Assembly: GCA_017459985.1 (NCBI GenBank)
Contig: JAFUBX010000037.1
Coordinates: 51,310-115,309 of the forward strand
DNA length: 64,000 nucleotides
Direction: 5' to 3'
Source: Parasporobacterium sp.
Lineage (GTDB): Bacteria > Bacillota > Clostridia > Lachnospirales > Lachnospiraceae
Positions within the stretch are counted from its first letter, which is position 1, and the number at the start of each line of letters is the position of its first letter. Both the position numbers and the translations under genes were made by a program. Of the stretch, positions 33,873 through 42,158 are shown one piece after another. Under the pieces are notes generated by a model. The model searched no databases, was not told the DNA's origin, and was given only the letters and a program-made list of their open reading frames with translations.

Positions 33873-34024
33873 GTATCCGTAATCAGGAATTATTTTCGAT
33901 AAGCGGATACATTTAAAGACAGCTGTCTCCGCAATTTACCATTTCCGGAAAATAACGGATACAAAGCCGCCAGCGTCTGGCGCGAGTTACGCGCTCAAGA
34001 TGCACTTCAGCGGATGGCGGATAC
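33873..34024 (+). repeat. Spaced CGGATAC motifs
   Basis: CGGATAC occurs at 33904, 33956 and 34018 (steps 52 and 62 bp), with an inverted copy GTATCCG at 33873. The sequence AATCAGGAATTATTTT between the first two also occurs in both element E copies. The spacings are near whole helical turns. No gene is present. Confidence 0.5.
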
Positions 34025-34045
34025 AGAGTAAGAGCGGAAGGCCTG

Positions 34046-34143
34046 GTATGGAGTTTACAGGCTTTTACAGAATTTACCTTCCGAAATATATTTCTCCGCG
34101 TGGATTGCGGAAGATGATCACCCACCCAGGGTGCAGAAGCGCC
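34046..34143 (-). repeat. Uninterrupted copy of intergenic module M
   Basis: Read on the minus strand, this holds GCGCTTCTGCA, CATCTTCCGCAATCCACGC, AAATATATTTCGGAAGG and AAAGCCTGTAAACTCCA in one continuous run. The same blocks are split by array B at 15530-15940. It directly adjoins array D motifs at 34143. Confidence 0.7.
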
Positions 34144-34192
34144 GAAAATTGCAGCATTGCGGAAGACTTGCCGAAAAATTGCAGCAATGCGG
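34143..34192 (-). repeat. Array D motif, two copies
   Basis: CGAAAATTGCAGCATTGCGG (34143) and CGAAAAATTGCAGCAATGCG (34172) lie 29 bp apart. The same motif, in the opposite orientation, makes up the array at 62111-62330 almost 28 kb away. Confidence 0.75.
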
Positions 34193-34346
34193 TTGGTGTC
34201 AGCCGGTCAGAATGATGCCTGGCTTCCTGTCCGGAACATTTTCCGCTCGGTATGAATTGACGAAGGGGTTCCAATGCCCTAGAATATCCGGGAAACCGGA
34301 AACTAAGTCCCGGAATACCGATTCCGGGTTACTCACAGGAGGCTGT

Positions 34347-34760
34347 ATGTTAAGGGATGTTATTGGGTTATATTATTTTGACGGAAATTATAACTGTGCG
34401 GAAGCGCTTTTGCATGCCGCGAATGAATATTATCAGCTGGGGCTTGGAGAGCGGGAAATGAAGCTGGTTTCCGGTTACGGGGCCGGCATCCAGACCGAAA
34501 GTGTCTGCGGAGCGCTCCTTGCTGCTGTCAGTGTGCTGTCTCTGAAATATGTAGAAACAAAGGCGCATGAAAGTGAAGAAATCAAACCACTGACGCAGGA
34601 GCTGATCCGCCGTTTTGAGGAAGAGCTTGCTCACAGCATTCTCTGTGAGCGGATCCGGCCGGTATATTTTCAGCCGGAGAAACGTTGTTTCCGCACGGTG
34701 GAAGCCGCCTGTGATGTGCTGGAGGCGGTAATCCGGGACCGCGAATCCGGCGATTGCTGA
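34347..34760 (+). CDS. C_GCAxxG_C_C family redox-type protein
   Basis: The 137-aa protein shows the cysteine pattern of this family: NCAEALL near residue 17, VCGALLAAV near 55, then C and C in the C-terminal third (SILCERIRP, KRCFRTVEAACD). Members are small proteins of anaerobes thought to bind metal or take part in redox reactions; function is unproven. The start at 34347 follows CAGGAGGC. It follows the repeat region and precedes the rpsF promoter. Confidence 0.85.
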   Translation: MLRDVIGLYYFDGNYNCAEALLHAANEYYQLGLGEREMKLVSGYGAGIQTESVCGALLAAVSVLSLKYVETKAHESEEIKPLTQELIRRFEEELAHSILCERIRPVYFQPEKRCFRTVEAACDVLEAVIRDRESGDC

Positions 34761-34820
34761 TCCGGATACATTACCAGCCGGAAGAATCAAAAAACCGACC
34801 GGCAGATTCGAAAAATTGGT

Positions 34821-34849
34821 TTGCAATTCCGGGATTCCTGTGTTATCAT
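34821..34849 (+). promoter_or_regulatory. Predicted promoter of rpsF-ssb-rpsR
   Basis: TTGCAA (34821-34826) and TATCAT (34844-34849) are 17 bp apart, leaving a leader of about 75 nt before rpsF. In Firmicutes this leader often binds S6:S18 for autogenous control; I did not confirm that motif. Confidence 0.65.
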
Positions 34850-34928
34850 AACTACTCGTGATAATATTCCTTGCTCCATAGGCATTGATGTCAGAATGGG
34901 GCCAGAGACCAAAAGGAGGTGCGAGAAC

Positions 34929-35222
34929 ATGAGCAAATATGAAATAGCAGTTGTTGTAAGTGCTAGGCTCGAAGATGAAGAACGCGCTGCAGTCATCGAC
35001 AAAGTCAAAGATCTGATCCAGAGATTTGGCGGCAATTTCACAGATGTGGATGACTGGGGCAAGAGAAAACTTGCCTATGAGATCCAGAAGATGGATGAAG
35101 CGTTCTATTATTTTGTTCACTTCGAGAGTGATAATGCAGATTGTCCGAATGAGATGGAACAGCAGTTACGGATCATGGACGGCGTTATCAGATATTTAGT
35201 TGTTCGTCTTGACGAAGAGTAA
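34929..35222 (+). CDS. rpsF: 30S ribosomal protein S6
   Basis: S6 binds 16S rRNA with S18 in the small subunit platform. The 97-aa sequence (MSKYEIAVVVSA..., WGKRKLAYEIQK, EAFYYFVHFE) is typical. The start follows AAAAGGAGGTG. It is the first gene of the conserved rpsF-ssb-rpsR operon. Confidence 0.97.
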   Translation: MSKYEIAVVVSARLEDEERAAVIDKVKDLIQRFGGNFTDVDDWGKRKLAYEIQKMDEAFYYFVHFESDNADCPNEMEQQLRIMDGVIRYLVVRLDEE

Positions 35223-35266
35223 GCAGCTAAAGATGGCACTTAACACTCGTACAAGAAGGAGCTAGT

Positions 35267-35929
35267 ATGAACAAAGTAATACTTATGGGACGCCTGACCA
35301 GGGATCCGGAGATCCGGTATTCCCAGGGCAATGATCAGATGGCGATTGCCAAGTTCACGTTGGCAGTAGACAGAAGATTTAAGAGAGATAATGAACAGTC
35401 AGCGGATTTTATCAGCTGTACGGCATTCGGAAGAACCGCTGATTTCTTTGCCCGTTATCTCCATCAGGGCAGCAAGATCTGTCTTGAAGGCAGGATCCAG
35501 ACCGGAAGTTATACCAAACAGGACGGGACGAAGGTCTATACGACCGATGTCATTGTAGAGAATGTTGAGTTTGCCGAGAGCAAGGCAGCCGCTTCAGGCG
35601 GTCAGCAAGGGTATCAGCCCCAGCAGCAGATGCAGTCAGGCTATGCAGGGCAGTCTTATCAGCAGCCGCAGCAAGGCTACGCAGGCCAGCCGTATCAGCA
35701 GGCCCCGCAGCAGCAAGGTTACGCAGGACAGTCCTATCAGCAGCCGCAGCAAGGCTACGCAGGTCAGCCGTATCAGCAGGCTTCGCAGCCGATGCAGCAG
35801 GATGTACCCCAGATGCCTTATCCGGAACAGCCGGCAGAGGGTCAGCAGGCACCAATGCAGGAAGCAGCCGACGAAGGCTTTATGCAGATTCCTGATGAGC
35901 TTGAAAACGAGGGTTTGCCATTTAACTAA
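35267..35929 (+). CDS. ssb: Single-stranded DNA-binding protein
   Basis: The N-terminal OB fold (residues 1-105: MNKVILMGRLTRDPE, FTLAVDRRF) binds single-stranded DNA as a tetramer. The disordered linker (about 108-200) is unusually long and built of Gln/Tyr/Gly-rich repeats such as QQGYAGQPYQQ. The acidic tail ends DELENEGLPFN, close to the partner-binding DDDIPF tip. The 220-aa length is above the usual 140-180 because of the linker repeats. Confidence 0.97.
   Translation: MNKVILMGRLTRDPEIRYSQGNDQMAIAKFTLAVDRRFKRDNEQSADFISCTAFGRTADFFARYLHQGSKICLEGRIQTGSYTKQDGTKVYTTDVIVENVEFAESKAAASGGQQGYQPQQQMQSGYAGQSYQQPQQGYAGQPYQQAPQQQGYAGQSYQQPQQGYAGQPYQQASQPMQQDVPQMPYPEQPAEGQQAPMQEAADEGFMQIPDELENEGLPFN
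35640..35800 (+). repeat. Tandem coding repeats in ssb linker
   Basis: DNA repeats encode alternating YAGQSYQQPQQG and YAGQPYQQA-type units about four times. The copies are near identical at DNA level (CAGCAAGGCTACGCAGG recurs), so copy number may vary among strains. Confidence 0.8.
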
Positions 35930-35979
35930 ACAGTTCCGGTACGGGCCCGGCCCGTACATGCATTTAAGGAGGTCATGAA

Positions 35980-36246
35980 ATGGCATATAACAGAACAGAT
36001 AAAGAAGGCGCTCCGATGCGGAGACGTCCGAATATCCGCAGAAGAAAAAAAGTCTGCATTTTCTGTGGAGAAAAGGCACAGGAGATCAGCTACAAGGATG
36101 TGGCAACTCTGAAGAAATACGTTTCTGAAAGAGGCAAGATCCTTCCGAGAAGAATCACAGGTACCTGTGCAAAGCATCAGAGAAGCATCACCACAGCAAT
36201 CAAGAGAGCACGTCATATCGCTCTGATGCCCTATACAGTTGATTGA
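35980..36246 (+). CDS. rpsR: 30S ribosomal protein S18
   Basis: S18 pairs with S6. The 88-aa protein has a basic N-terminal stretch and [18 protein letters not shown], with the CxxC pair of zinc-type S18, then [18 protein letters not shown]. The start has TAAGGAGGT ahead of it. Confidence 0.97.
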   Translation: MAYNRTDKEGAPMRRRPNIRRRKKVCIFCGEKAQEISYKDVATLKKYVSERGKILPRRITGTCAKHQRSITTAIKRARHIALMPYTVD

Positions 36247-36275
36247 TCCTTACGAGGAGAAACTGGTTATCTCAG

Positions 36276-36314
36276 GCGGCTGCACCACCAAAGGATGCGG
36301 CCGCTTTTGTTGTT
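36276..36314 (+). terminator. Terminator of the rpsF operon
   Basis: A 9-bp stem GCGGCTGCA/TGCGGCCGC (one T-G pair) with an 11-base loop is followed by TTTTGTTGTT. Confidence 0.8.
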
Positions 36315-36342
36315 GTATATCCGGGGGGGAATCCATTATAAT
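36313..36342 (+). promoter_or_regulatory. Predicted promoter of xseA-xseB
   Basis: TTGTAT (36313-36318) and TATAAT (36337-36342) are 18 bp apart, 32 bases before the xseA start. Confidence 0.5.
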
Positions 36343-36374
36343 ACCGGTATCGTATCAATGAGGTTCAAATCAGT

Positions 36375-37934
36375 ATGATCAGATTGAATGTTCCATACAG
36401 AGAAAAAGATGAGGCCAAGGCGTTTGGCGCCAGATGGAATCCGGAAGGGAAATTCTGGTACTGGAACGGCGACGAGCTCCCGGAGGGGCTGGTCAGATGG
36501 AGCCTTCCGGAGGAGGAGCCTTCCATAGGAGCGGCAGAAGACGTTTTTGGAGCGGCAGCAAAGCGGCGGGCAGCACGCCCGGCTGAGGCGGCAGCTCCGG
36601 GAGAGCAGCGGGCAGCACGCCCGGCTGAGGCGGCAGCTCCGGGAGAGCAGCGGGCAGCGCATCCAGGCACAGGAAAGGCAGCACCGACACTGGCAGCGGA
36701 GCCGGAGAAGGGACCCGCCGGATACAGCAGTGTCTCCGAAGTCAATGACATGATCCGGTTCCATTACCAGAATACCGCCGAATTCCGGAGGATCCTGGTA
36801 TGGGGAGAGGTGACGAATTTCCGGGGGGCCAATAACGGAAACTATTATTTTGCCATCAAAGACAAACAGGCGCTGCTGAATTGTATGCTGTGGCGGGACA
36901 CCGCTTCGCTGATCCTGAATTTTGAACTGCAGTCGGGACAGAAGGTGGCGATCGCCGGATCCCTGGATCTGTATAAAGGAGACGGAAAGACCCAGCTGGT
37001 GGTGCGGCAGATCATGAATATCGGGGAAGGCGCCGCCAGTCTCGCGTTTCTTCAGCTGAAGGAAAAACTGGGGGCGGAGGGCCTGTTTGATCCGGCATTC
37101 AAAAAACCAATTCCCAAACACCCCCGGGCCGTCGGGATCGTGACCTCCAAAGACGGACAGGCGATAAAGGACATCTGCAAGGTGGCGGGAGGCCGGAACC
37201 CTTATGTACAGCTGTATTTATTCCATGTCAAGGTGCAGGGAAGCCAGTCGGTCCGGACCATTGTGGAGGGCATCCGTTATCTGGACGGGATGGGTCTGGA
37301 CACCATCATCGTCGGCCGGGGCGGCGGTTCGGATGAGGACCTGATGGCCTACAATGATGAGATGGTGGCAAGGACCGTATTTCAGGCCCGGACGCCCATT
37401 GTTTCCGCTGTGGGGCATGAAGGAAACTGGACCCTGACGGATGAGACGGCGGATCTCAGGGTGGCCACCCCTACGGAGGCTGCGCAGGTGACGGTGCCGG
37501 ATGTGATGACAGAGATCCGGGCGATCGAACAGCTCCGTCTCAATATGCAGGTCCATATGCGGAATAACCTGCAGAAACGAAAGCTTTTGCTGGAGGCCGG
37601 GACCGTCAGGCTGGAGAGCCTGAATCCCGGACGGATCCTGAAGGAACGGATGGAGCGGCTGCTTTATCTGGAGGAAGAGCTGACAAGAAGGATCCGGGAC
37701 GCCTGGGAACAGCGAAACCACTGGTGCGAGGTTCTTACCGCACAGCTGCATGGACTGAGCCCCACGGCCAAACTGGTGAAGGGATTCGGATATATTTCCT
37801 TCGAAGACCGGCCGGTGGTAAGTGTTAAGAATGTCCGGGCGGGAGACCGGATCGAGATCCGGATCCATGACGGCCGGATCTGTTCGCAGGTTACAGAGAC
37901 AATCGAAGACAGACAGGAGAACCGGGAGGAATAA
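36375..37934 (+). CDS. xseA: Exodeoxyribonuclease VII large subunit with N-terminal DUF5710-like domain
   Basis: Residues about 120-519 are XseA: an OB-type domain (WGEVTNFRGANNGNYYFAIKD in part), the GIVTSKDGQAIKDI catalytic region and GRGGGSDEDLMAYNDE, then coiled coil. Exonuclease VII degrades single-stranded DNA. Residues 1-47 (LNVPYREKDEAKAFGARWNPEGKFWYW in part) match the small DUF5710 domain, not a normal part of XseA. A linker (about 62-105) has two copies of a 14-residue AARPAEAAAPGEQR repeat. The start codon follows GAGGTTCAAATCAGT, a weak site. Confidence 0.92.
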   Translation: MIRLNVPYREKDEAKAFGARWNPEGKFWYWNGDELPEGLVRWSLPEEEPSIGAAEDVFGAAAKRRAARPAEAAAPGEQRAARPAEAAAPGEQRAAHPGTGKAAPTLAAEPEKGPAGYSSVSEVNDMIRFHYQNTAEFRRILVWGEVTNFRGANNGNYYFAIKDKQALLNCMLWRDTASLILNFELQSGQKVAIAGSLDLYKGDGKTQLVVRQIMNIGEGAASLAFLQLKEKLGAEGLFDPAFKKPIPKHPRAVGIVTSKDGQAIKDICKVAGGRNPYVQLYLFHVKVQGSQSVRTIVEGIRYLDGMGLDTIIVGRGGGSDEDLMAYNDEMVARTVFQARTPIVSAVGHEGNWTLTDETADLRVATPTEAAQVTVPDVMTEIRAIEQLRLNMQVHMRNNLQKRKLLLEAGTVRLESLNPGRILKERMERLLYLEEELTRRIRDAWEQRNHWCEVLTAQLHGLSPTAKLVKGFGYISFEDRPVVSVKNVRAGDRIEIRIHDGRICSQVTETIEDRQENREE

Positions 37935-37935
37935 A

Positions 37936-38133
37936 ATGGAAGAGAAGGAAAGATTTGATATTGATAAGGAGCTGAACCGTCTGGAAGAGATCAACCGCCA
38001 GCTGGCGCAGGAGGGGATCTCCCTGGATGAATCGATCCGGTTATATAATGAGGGAACCATCCTGGCAGCCAAATGCAAAGAGCATCTGACCGGAGTGGAG
38101 AAAGAACTCCAGATCATTAATTCTGAACAATAA
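37936..38133 (+). CDS. xseB: Exodeoxyribonuclease VII small subunit
   Basis: The 65-aa helical protein (FDIDKELNRLEEI, ISLDESIRLYNEG) is the XseB partner of XseA. It begins 1 base after the xseA stop codon, with GGGAGGA in the xseA 3' end. The longer in-frame ORF upstream is xseA in another frame. Confidence 0.95.
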   Translation: MEEKERFDIDKELNRLEEINRQLAQEGISLDESIRLYNEGTILAAKCKEHLTGVEKELQIINSEQ

Positions 38134-38219
38134 GCCGGCGAAATTTTCTGTATTTTTATGCCGGCGGATATAGTATAATATCAGAACAACTGTGAAAACG
38201 CATACAAAACCGGAGCGTT

Positions 38220-40280
38220 ATGAAGAAAAAAGAAAAAAGAGAACTGATGCTGAATATGGGCGCCGTGATGAAGGGCTATCTGATCTTCCCCGCGATCTTT
38301 GGGGTGATCCTGCTGGCTCTGACCGTGGTGCTGTTCTTTATCTATATCCCGACCGGTCTGGTGGCGGCGGCCGCCTTTGTGCTGTATGTTCTGGCCCTGA
38401 TCGTGTTCTTCGCCATCAACAACCGGAATCTGGAGCGGGGACTGGTGCGGTTCGCCAGACAGTACGGAGGCCTGGAAGGGGAGATGATCAGCGATTTCCC
38501 GATGCCCTATGTACTGACAGACCCGGACGGCCGGATCCTGGCCTATAATAAGATCTTCGGAAGGATCTACGATGAAAAGGCCGGAATCGATCATATCACC
38601 CAGATCTTCCATGAGGTCACGGAGGAGGACCTGCATTTTGACGCAGAGTCCAATAATGTTTCGGTCTTTTATGATAACCGGGATTACAGGCTGTGCATCC
38701 GGCATATCAAGGTGACAAAGGATCTGATCGAAGACAAGATCGTGCTGATGCCCCGTCATGATATGACGCTGTGCGTGATCTATATGTTTGACGAGACAGA
38801 GATCGTGAACATGATGCGCAAGACCCTGGCGGAGCAGATGGTCATCGGATCCATCTATGTGGATAATTATGACGAGGTGCTGAGCCGGGATCTGGATATC
38901 CAGAAGAATATCCAGGCGGCCATGATCGACAAGACCATCGGCGCTTATTTCAGCAATGTGGGCGGAGTCGTCCGCAAGCTGGAGAGGGACCGGTATTTCG
39001 TCATTTTCAAACGGAAATACCTGACGGGCCTGCAGCGGAATAAATTCGAGCTGCTGGATCAGATCAAGGAACTGGATACCGATAACGAGCACGTAATCAC
39101 CATCAGTGTGGGTATCGGCGTCGGAGAAGACTACACCCAGGCGGAAGCCGCGTCCAACAGCGCCCTGGAACTGGCGCTGGGCCGGGGCGGCGACCAGGTC
39201 GTTGTCAAAGAAGGGGAGAGAGTCTATTTCTACGGCGGCAAGACCAAACAGGTGGAGAAGAATACCCGTGTCAAGGCCAGGGTCAAAGCCATTGCCCTCC
39301 GGGATGTCCTGATCTCAAAGGAACGGGTTGTGATCATGGGACATAAGAATGCGGATATCGATTCCTTTGCTTCAGCGATCGGGATTTACAGAGCCGCCAG
39401 AAGCCTGGGAAAGAACGCCTTTATCATTGTGAATAAGGGAACCAATACGATCCAGCCGGTGATCGAGCAGTTCCTCGCGGATGAAGAATACGCCATGGGC
39501 GTATTTATCAGTCCGGAACAGGCGGAAGAGTTTGTCAATCAGAATACCGCTCTGGTGATCGTGGACGTGAACCGGCCGGAGATCTTCGAATGCCCGGATC
39601 TGGTGCAGGAGACCCCGACGGTGGTGCTGATCGACCATCATCTGCAGAGCGGCGACAAGATCGACAACCTGGTCCTTTCCTATGTGGAACCCACCGCCAG
39701 CTCCGCCAGTGAGATGGTGACAGAGCTGCTGCAGTATATCACGGACAGCATCGGGCTCAGGAAGCTGGAAGCGGAGGCCCTGTACGGAGGAATCATTATT
39801 GATACCGATTCCTTCACTCGGAATACTGGCGTTAGGACCTTTGAAGCCGCCGCGTATCTGCGGAAGATCGGCATCGATATCCAGGCCGTTCATAATACCT
39901 TCCGGGATACGCTGGATACGATCCGGGTCAAGGCAGCCGCGCTGGAAACGGCGGAGGAGATCATCCCCGGATTTGTTGCGGCGGTCTCGCCGTCGGGAGG
40001 GGTCTTCAATCCCACGGTGGTTGCGGCCCAGGTGGCCAACGACCTGCTGGATATCAAGGGCGTCAAGGCAAGCTTTGTCATGACCACGATCAGCGGAAGA
40101 ACATACATCAGCGCCCGTTCCATCGGGGATACCAATGTGCAGCTCGTGATGGAGCGAATGGGCGGCGGCGGTCATCTGAATGTGGCGGGATGCCAGCTGG
40201 AAAATACCTCTTCGGATGAGGCAAAGAAGATTCTTGCCGCAACGCTCCGGAAGATGCTGGAGGAAAACTCCCTGGTATAG
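38220..40280 (+). CDS. gdpP: Cyclic-di-AMP phosphodiesterase GdpP
   Basis: The 686-aa protein has two N-terminal membrane helices (residues about 18-65), a PAS-like domain, a degenerate GGDEF domain (about 170-310) and a DHH/DHHA1 phosphodiesterase (about 340-660). Catalytic motifs are [22 protein letters not shown] and the DHHA1 GGGGH. It hydrolyses c-di-AMP and so affects cell wall and potassium homeostasis. It precedes rplI and dnaB, the common Firmicutes order. Confidence 0.95.
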   Translation: MKKKEKRELMLNMGAVMKGYLIFPAIFGVILLALTVVLFFIYIPTGLVAAAAFVLYVLALIVFFAINNRNLERGLVRFARQYGGLEGEMISDFPMPYVLTDPDGRILAYNKIFGRIYDEKAGIDHITQIFHEVTEEDLHFDAESNNVSVFYDNRDYRLCIRHIKVTKDLIEDKIVLMPRHDMTLCVIYMFDETEIVNMMRKTLAEQMVIGSIYVDNYDEVLSRDLDIQKNIQAAMIDKTIGAYFSNVGGVVRKLERDRYFVIFKRKYLTGLQRNKFELLDQIKELDTDNEHVITISVGIGVGEDYTQAEAASNSALELALGRGGDQVVVKEGERVYFYGGKTKQVEKNTRVKARVKAIALRDVLISKERVVIMGHKNADIDSFASAIGIYRAARSLGKNAFIIVNKGTNTIQPVIEQFLADEEYAMGVFISPEQAEEFVNQNTALVIVDVNRPEIFECPDLVQETPTVVLIDHHLQSGDKIDNLVLSYVEPTASSASEMVTELLQYITDSIGLRKLEAEALYGGIIIDTDSFTRNTGVRTFEAAAYLRKIGIDIQAVHNTFRDTLDTIRVKAAALETAEEIIPGFVAAVSPSGGVFNPTVVAAQVANDLLDIKGVKASFVMTTISGRTYISARSIGDTNVQLVMERMGGGGHLNVAGCQLENTSSDEAKKILAATLRKMLEENSLV

Positions 40281-40312
40281 GTCCGGGATCAATACAGAAG
40301 GAAGTGAGTGCA

Positions 40313-40759
40313 ATGAAAGTTATTTTACTGGAAGATGTGAAGTCATTAGGAAAGAAGGGGGAGATCTGCGATGTCTCCGACGGCTATGCAAGGAATTTTA
40401 TTATTCCGAAGAAAAAGGGCGTCGAGGCAACGGCAGCGAACCTGAATAATCTGAAACTGAAACAGGCCAACGATGCCAAGGTGGCCCAGGAAAATCTGGA
40501 AAATGCCCAGGCCCTTGCGGCCCAGCTGGAGAACAGCACCATCGTGATCCGGGTCCGGGTCGGCGAAGGCGGGAAATTGTTCGGAGCCATCGCCTCCAAG
40601 GAGATCGCCGCAGCAGTGAAGGAACAGACCGGGCTGGATCTGGACAAGAAGAAGATCGTTCTTCAGGATCCGATCAAGACTCTGGGAGAACAGACGATCA
40701 AGGTGAAGCTGCATAAGGATGTGACAGCCGGCCTGAAGGTTCAGGTGGTAGAAGAATAA
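40313..40759 (+). CDS. rplI: 50S ribosomal protein L9
   Basis: The 148-aa L9 has the N-terminal domain [17 protein letters not shown] with [13 protein letters not shown], a connecting helix and a C-terminal domain. ATG 40313 is chosen over GTG 40304, because GAAGGAAG ends 8 bases before the ATG. Confidence 0.97.
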   Translation: MKVILLEDVKSLGKKGEICDVSDGYARNFIIPKKKGVEATAANLNNLKLKQANDAKVAQENLENAQALAAQLENSTIVIRVRVGEGGKLFGAIASKEIAAAVKEQTGLDLDKKKIVLQDPIKTLGEQTIKVKLHKDVTAGLKVQVVEE

Positions 40760-42114
40760 TGGCGGAAGAAGAACTTCTCAAACGTAAGATGCCGCAGGAT
40801 CTCCGGGCGGAGCAGTCCGTCCTGGGATCCATGCTGCTGGATAACGAGGTGATCGGACCGATCACGGAAATGCTGACGGGGGAAGATTTTTATGACCGGC
40901 AGTATGGCCTTATTTTTGATGCCATGGCAGGTCTGTTCCGGGAGAACAAAGCCGTTGATCCCGTGACAGTCCTGAGCCGTCTGAAGGAAAACGGGGTTCC
41001 CGAGGAAGCCGGCAGCGAAGAAGTGATCAAGAATCTGCTGGAGGCGGTGTTTTCATCCGCCAACGCCAGACAGTATGCCGGTATCGTCTATGAGAAATCC
41101 ACCCTGCGCCGACTGATCCGGACCGCAGAGGAAATCTCTTCCGATTGCTATACAGGCAAGGAAAAGCTGGATGAGATCCTGGAAAGCACAGAGAAGAAGA
41201 TCTTCAATCTCGTGCAGTCCCGGAATACCCGGGAGTTTCAGCCAATTGCCGATATCGTGACCGATGTGCTCCGGAAGATCGAGGAAGCATCGAAGGCCAA
41301 AGGACATATCACGGGCCTGCCCTCCGGATTTGCGGATCTGGATTACAAGACAGCCGGACTGCAGCCCTCGGATTTTATCCTGGTGGCTGCCCGTCCGTCT
41401 ATGGGCAAGACCGCCTTCGTGCTCACGATCGCAGACTATGTTGCCGTGAAGAAGAAAGAGGCGGTTGCCATTTTCTCTCTGGAAATGTCGGCCGGTCAGC
41501 TGATCAACCGTATGCTGGCCATGGAGTCCCAGATCGACGCCCAGAATCTGCGGTCCGGCGACCTGTCAGACCGGGACTGGGAGGCCCTGATGGAGAGCTC
41601 GGAGGCCATCGGAACCTCCAATCTGATCATCGACGATACCCCGGGAATCAAGGTGTCGGAGCTTCGGAGCAAATGCCGCAAATACAAGCTGGAGCAGGAT
41701 ATCAAGCTGATCATCATCGACTATATTCAGCTCATGAGCGGCAGCGGATCGAGGGGCGACAACCGGCAGCAGGAAGTTTCGGATATTTCCAGAGGACTCA
41801 AATCCCTTGCCCGGGAACTGAATGTTCCGATCATCGTGCTTTCCCAGCTGAACCGAGCGGTGGAGACCCGGGCGGATCACCGGCCGATGCTGGCGGATAT
41901 CCGGGAGTCGGGAGCCATCGAGCAGGATGCGGACGTCATCATGTTCTTATACCGGGATGATTATTACAATGAAGATTCACCGGACAAAAATATTGCCGAA
42001 GTGATCATTGCCAAGCAGCGTAACGGCCCCACGGGGACAGTGAAGCTGGGATGGCAGCCGCGGTATACCCGGTTCGTCAATCTGGAACGGGGGGACGCAG
42101 GCAGCGGATTCTGA
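40759..42114 (+). CDS. dnaB: Replicative DNA helicase DnaB
   Basis: The hexameric helicase unwinds DNA at replication forks. The 451-aa protein has the N-terminal all-helical domain (LRAEQSVLGSML) and the RecA-like core with ARPSMGKT (Walker A), IIIDYIQLM (Walker B) and SQLNRAVE. Its ATG shares one base with the rplI stop (TAATG). In Bacillus the same protein is named DnaC. Confidence 0.96.
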   Translation: MAEEELLKRKMPQDLRAEQSVLGSMLLDNEVIGPITEMLTGEDFYDRQYGLIFDAMAGLFRENKAVDPVTVLSRLKENGVPEEAGSEEVIKNLLEAVFSSANARQYAGIVYEKSTLRRLIRTAEEISSDCYTGKEKLDEILESTEKKIFNLVQSRNTREFQPIADIVTDVLRKIEEASKAKGHITGLPSGFADLDYKTAGLQPSDFILVAARPSMGKTAFVLTIADYVAVKKKEAVAIFSLEMSAGQLINRMLAMESQIDAQNLRSGDLSDRDWEALMESSEAIGTSNLIIDDTPGIKVSELRSKCRKYKLEQDIKLIIIDYIQLMSGSGSRGDNRQQEVSDISRGLKSLARELNVPIIVLSQLNRAVETRADHRPMLADIRESGAIEQDADVIMFLYRDDYYNEDSPDKNIAEVIIAKQRNGPTGTVKLGWQPRYTRFVNLERGDAGSGF

Positions 42115-42158
42115 CAGAAGCAGGTTAATCATTTATTTTGGGAAATGGTGGTGTAGCG

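Noticed and set aside
35640-35800. ssb coding repeats as part of the intergenic repeat family
   Set aside because: They keep the reading frame, encode the disordered SSB linker and share no motif with arrays A-D.
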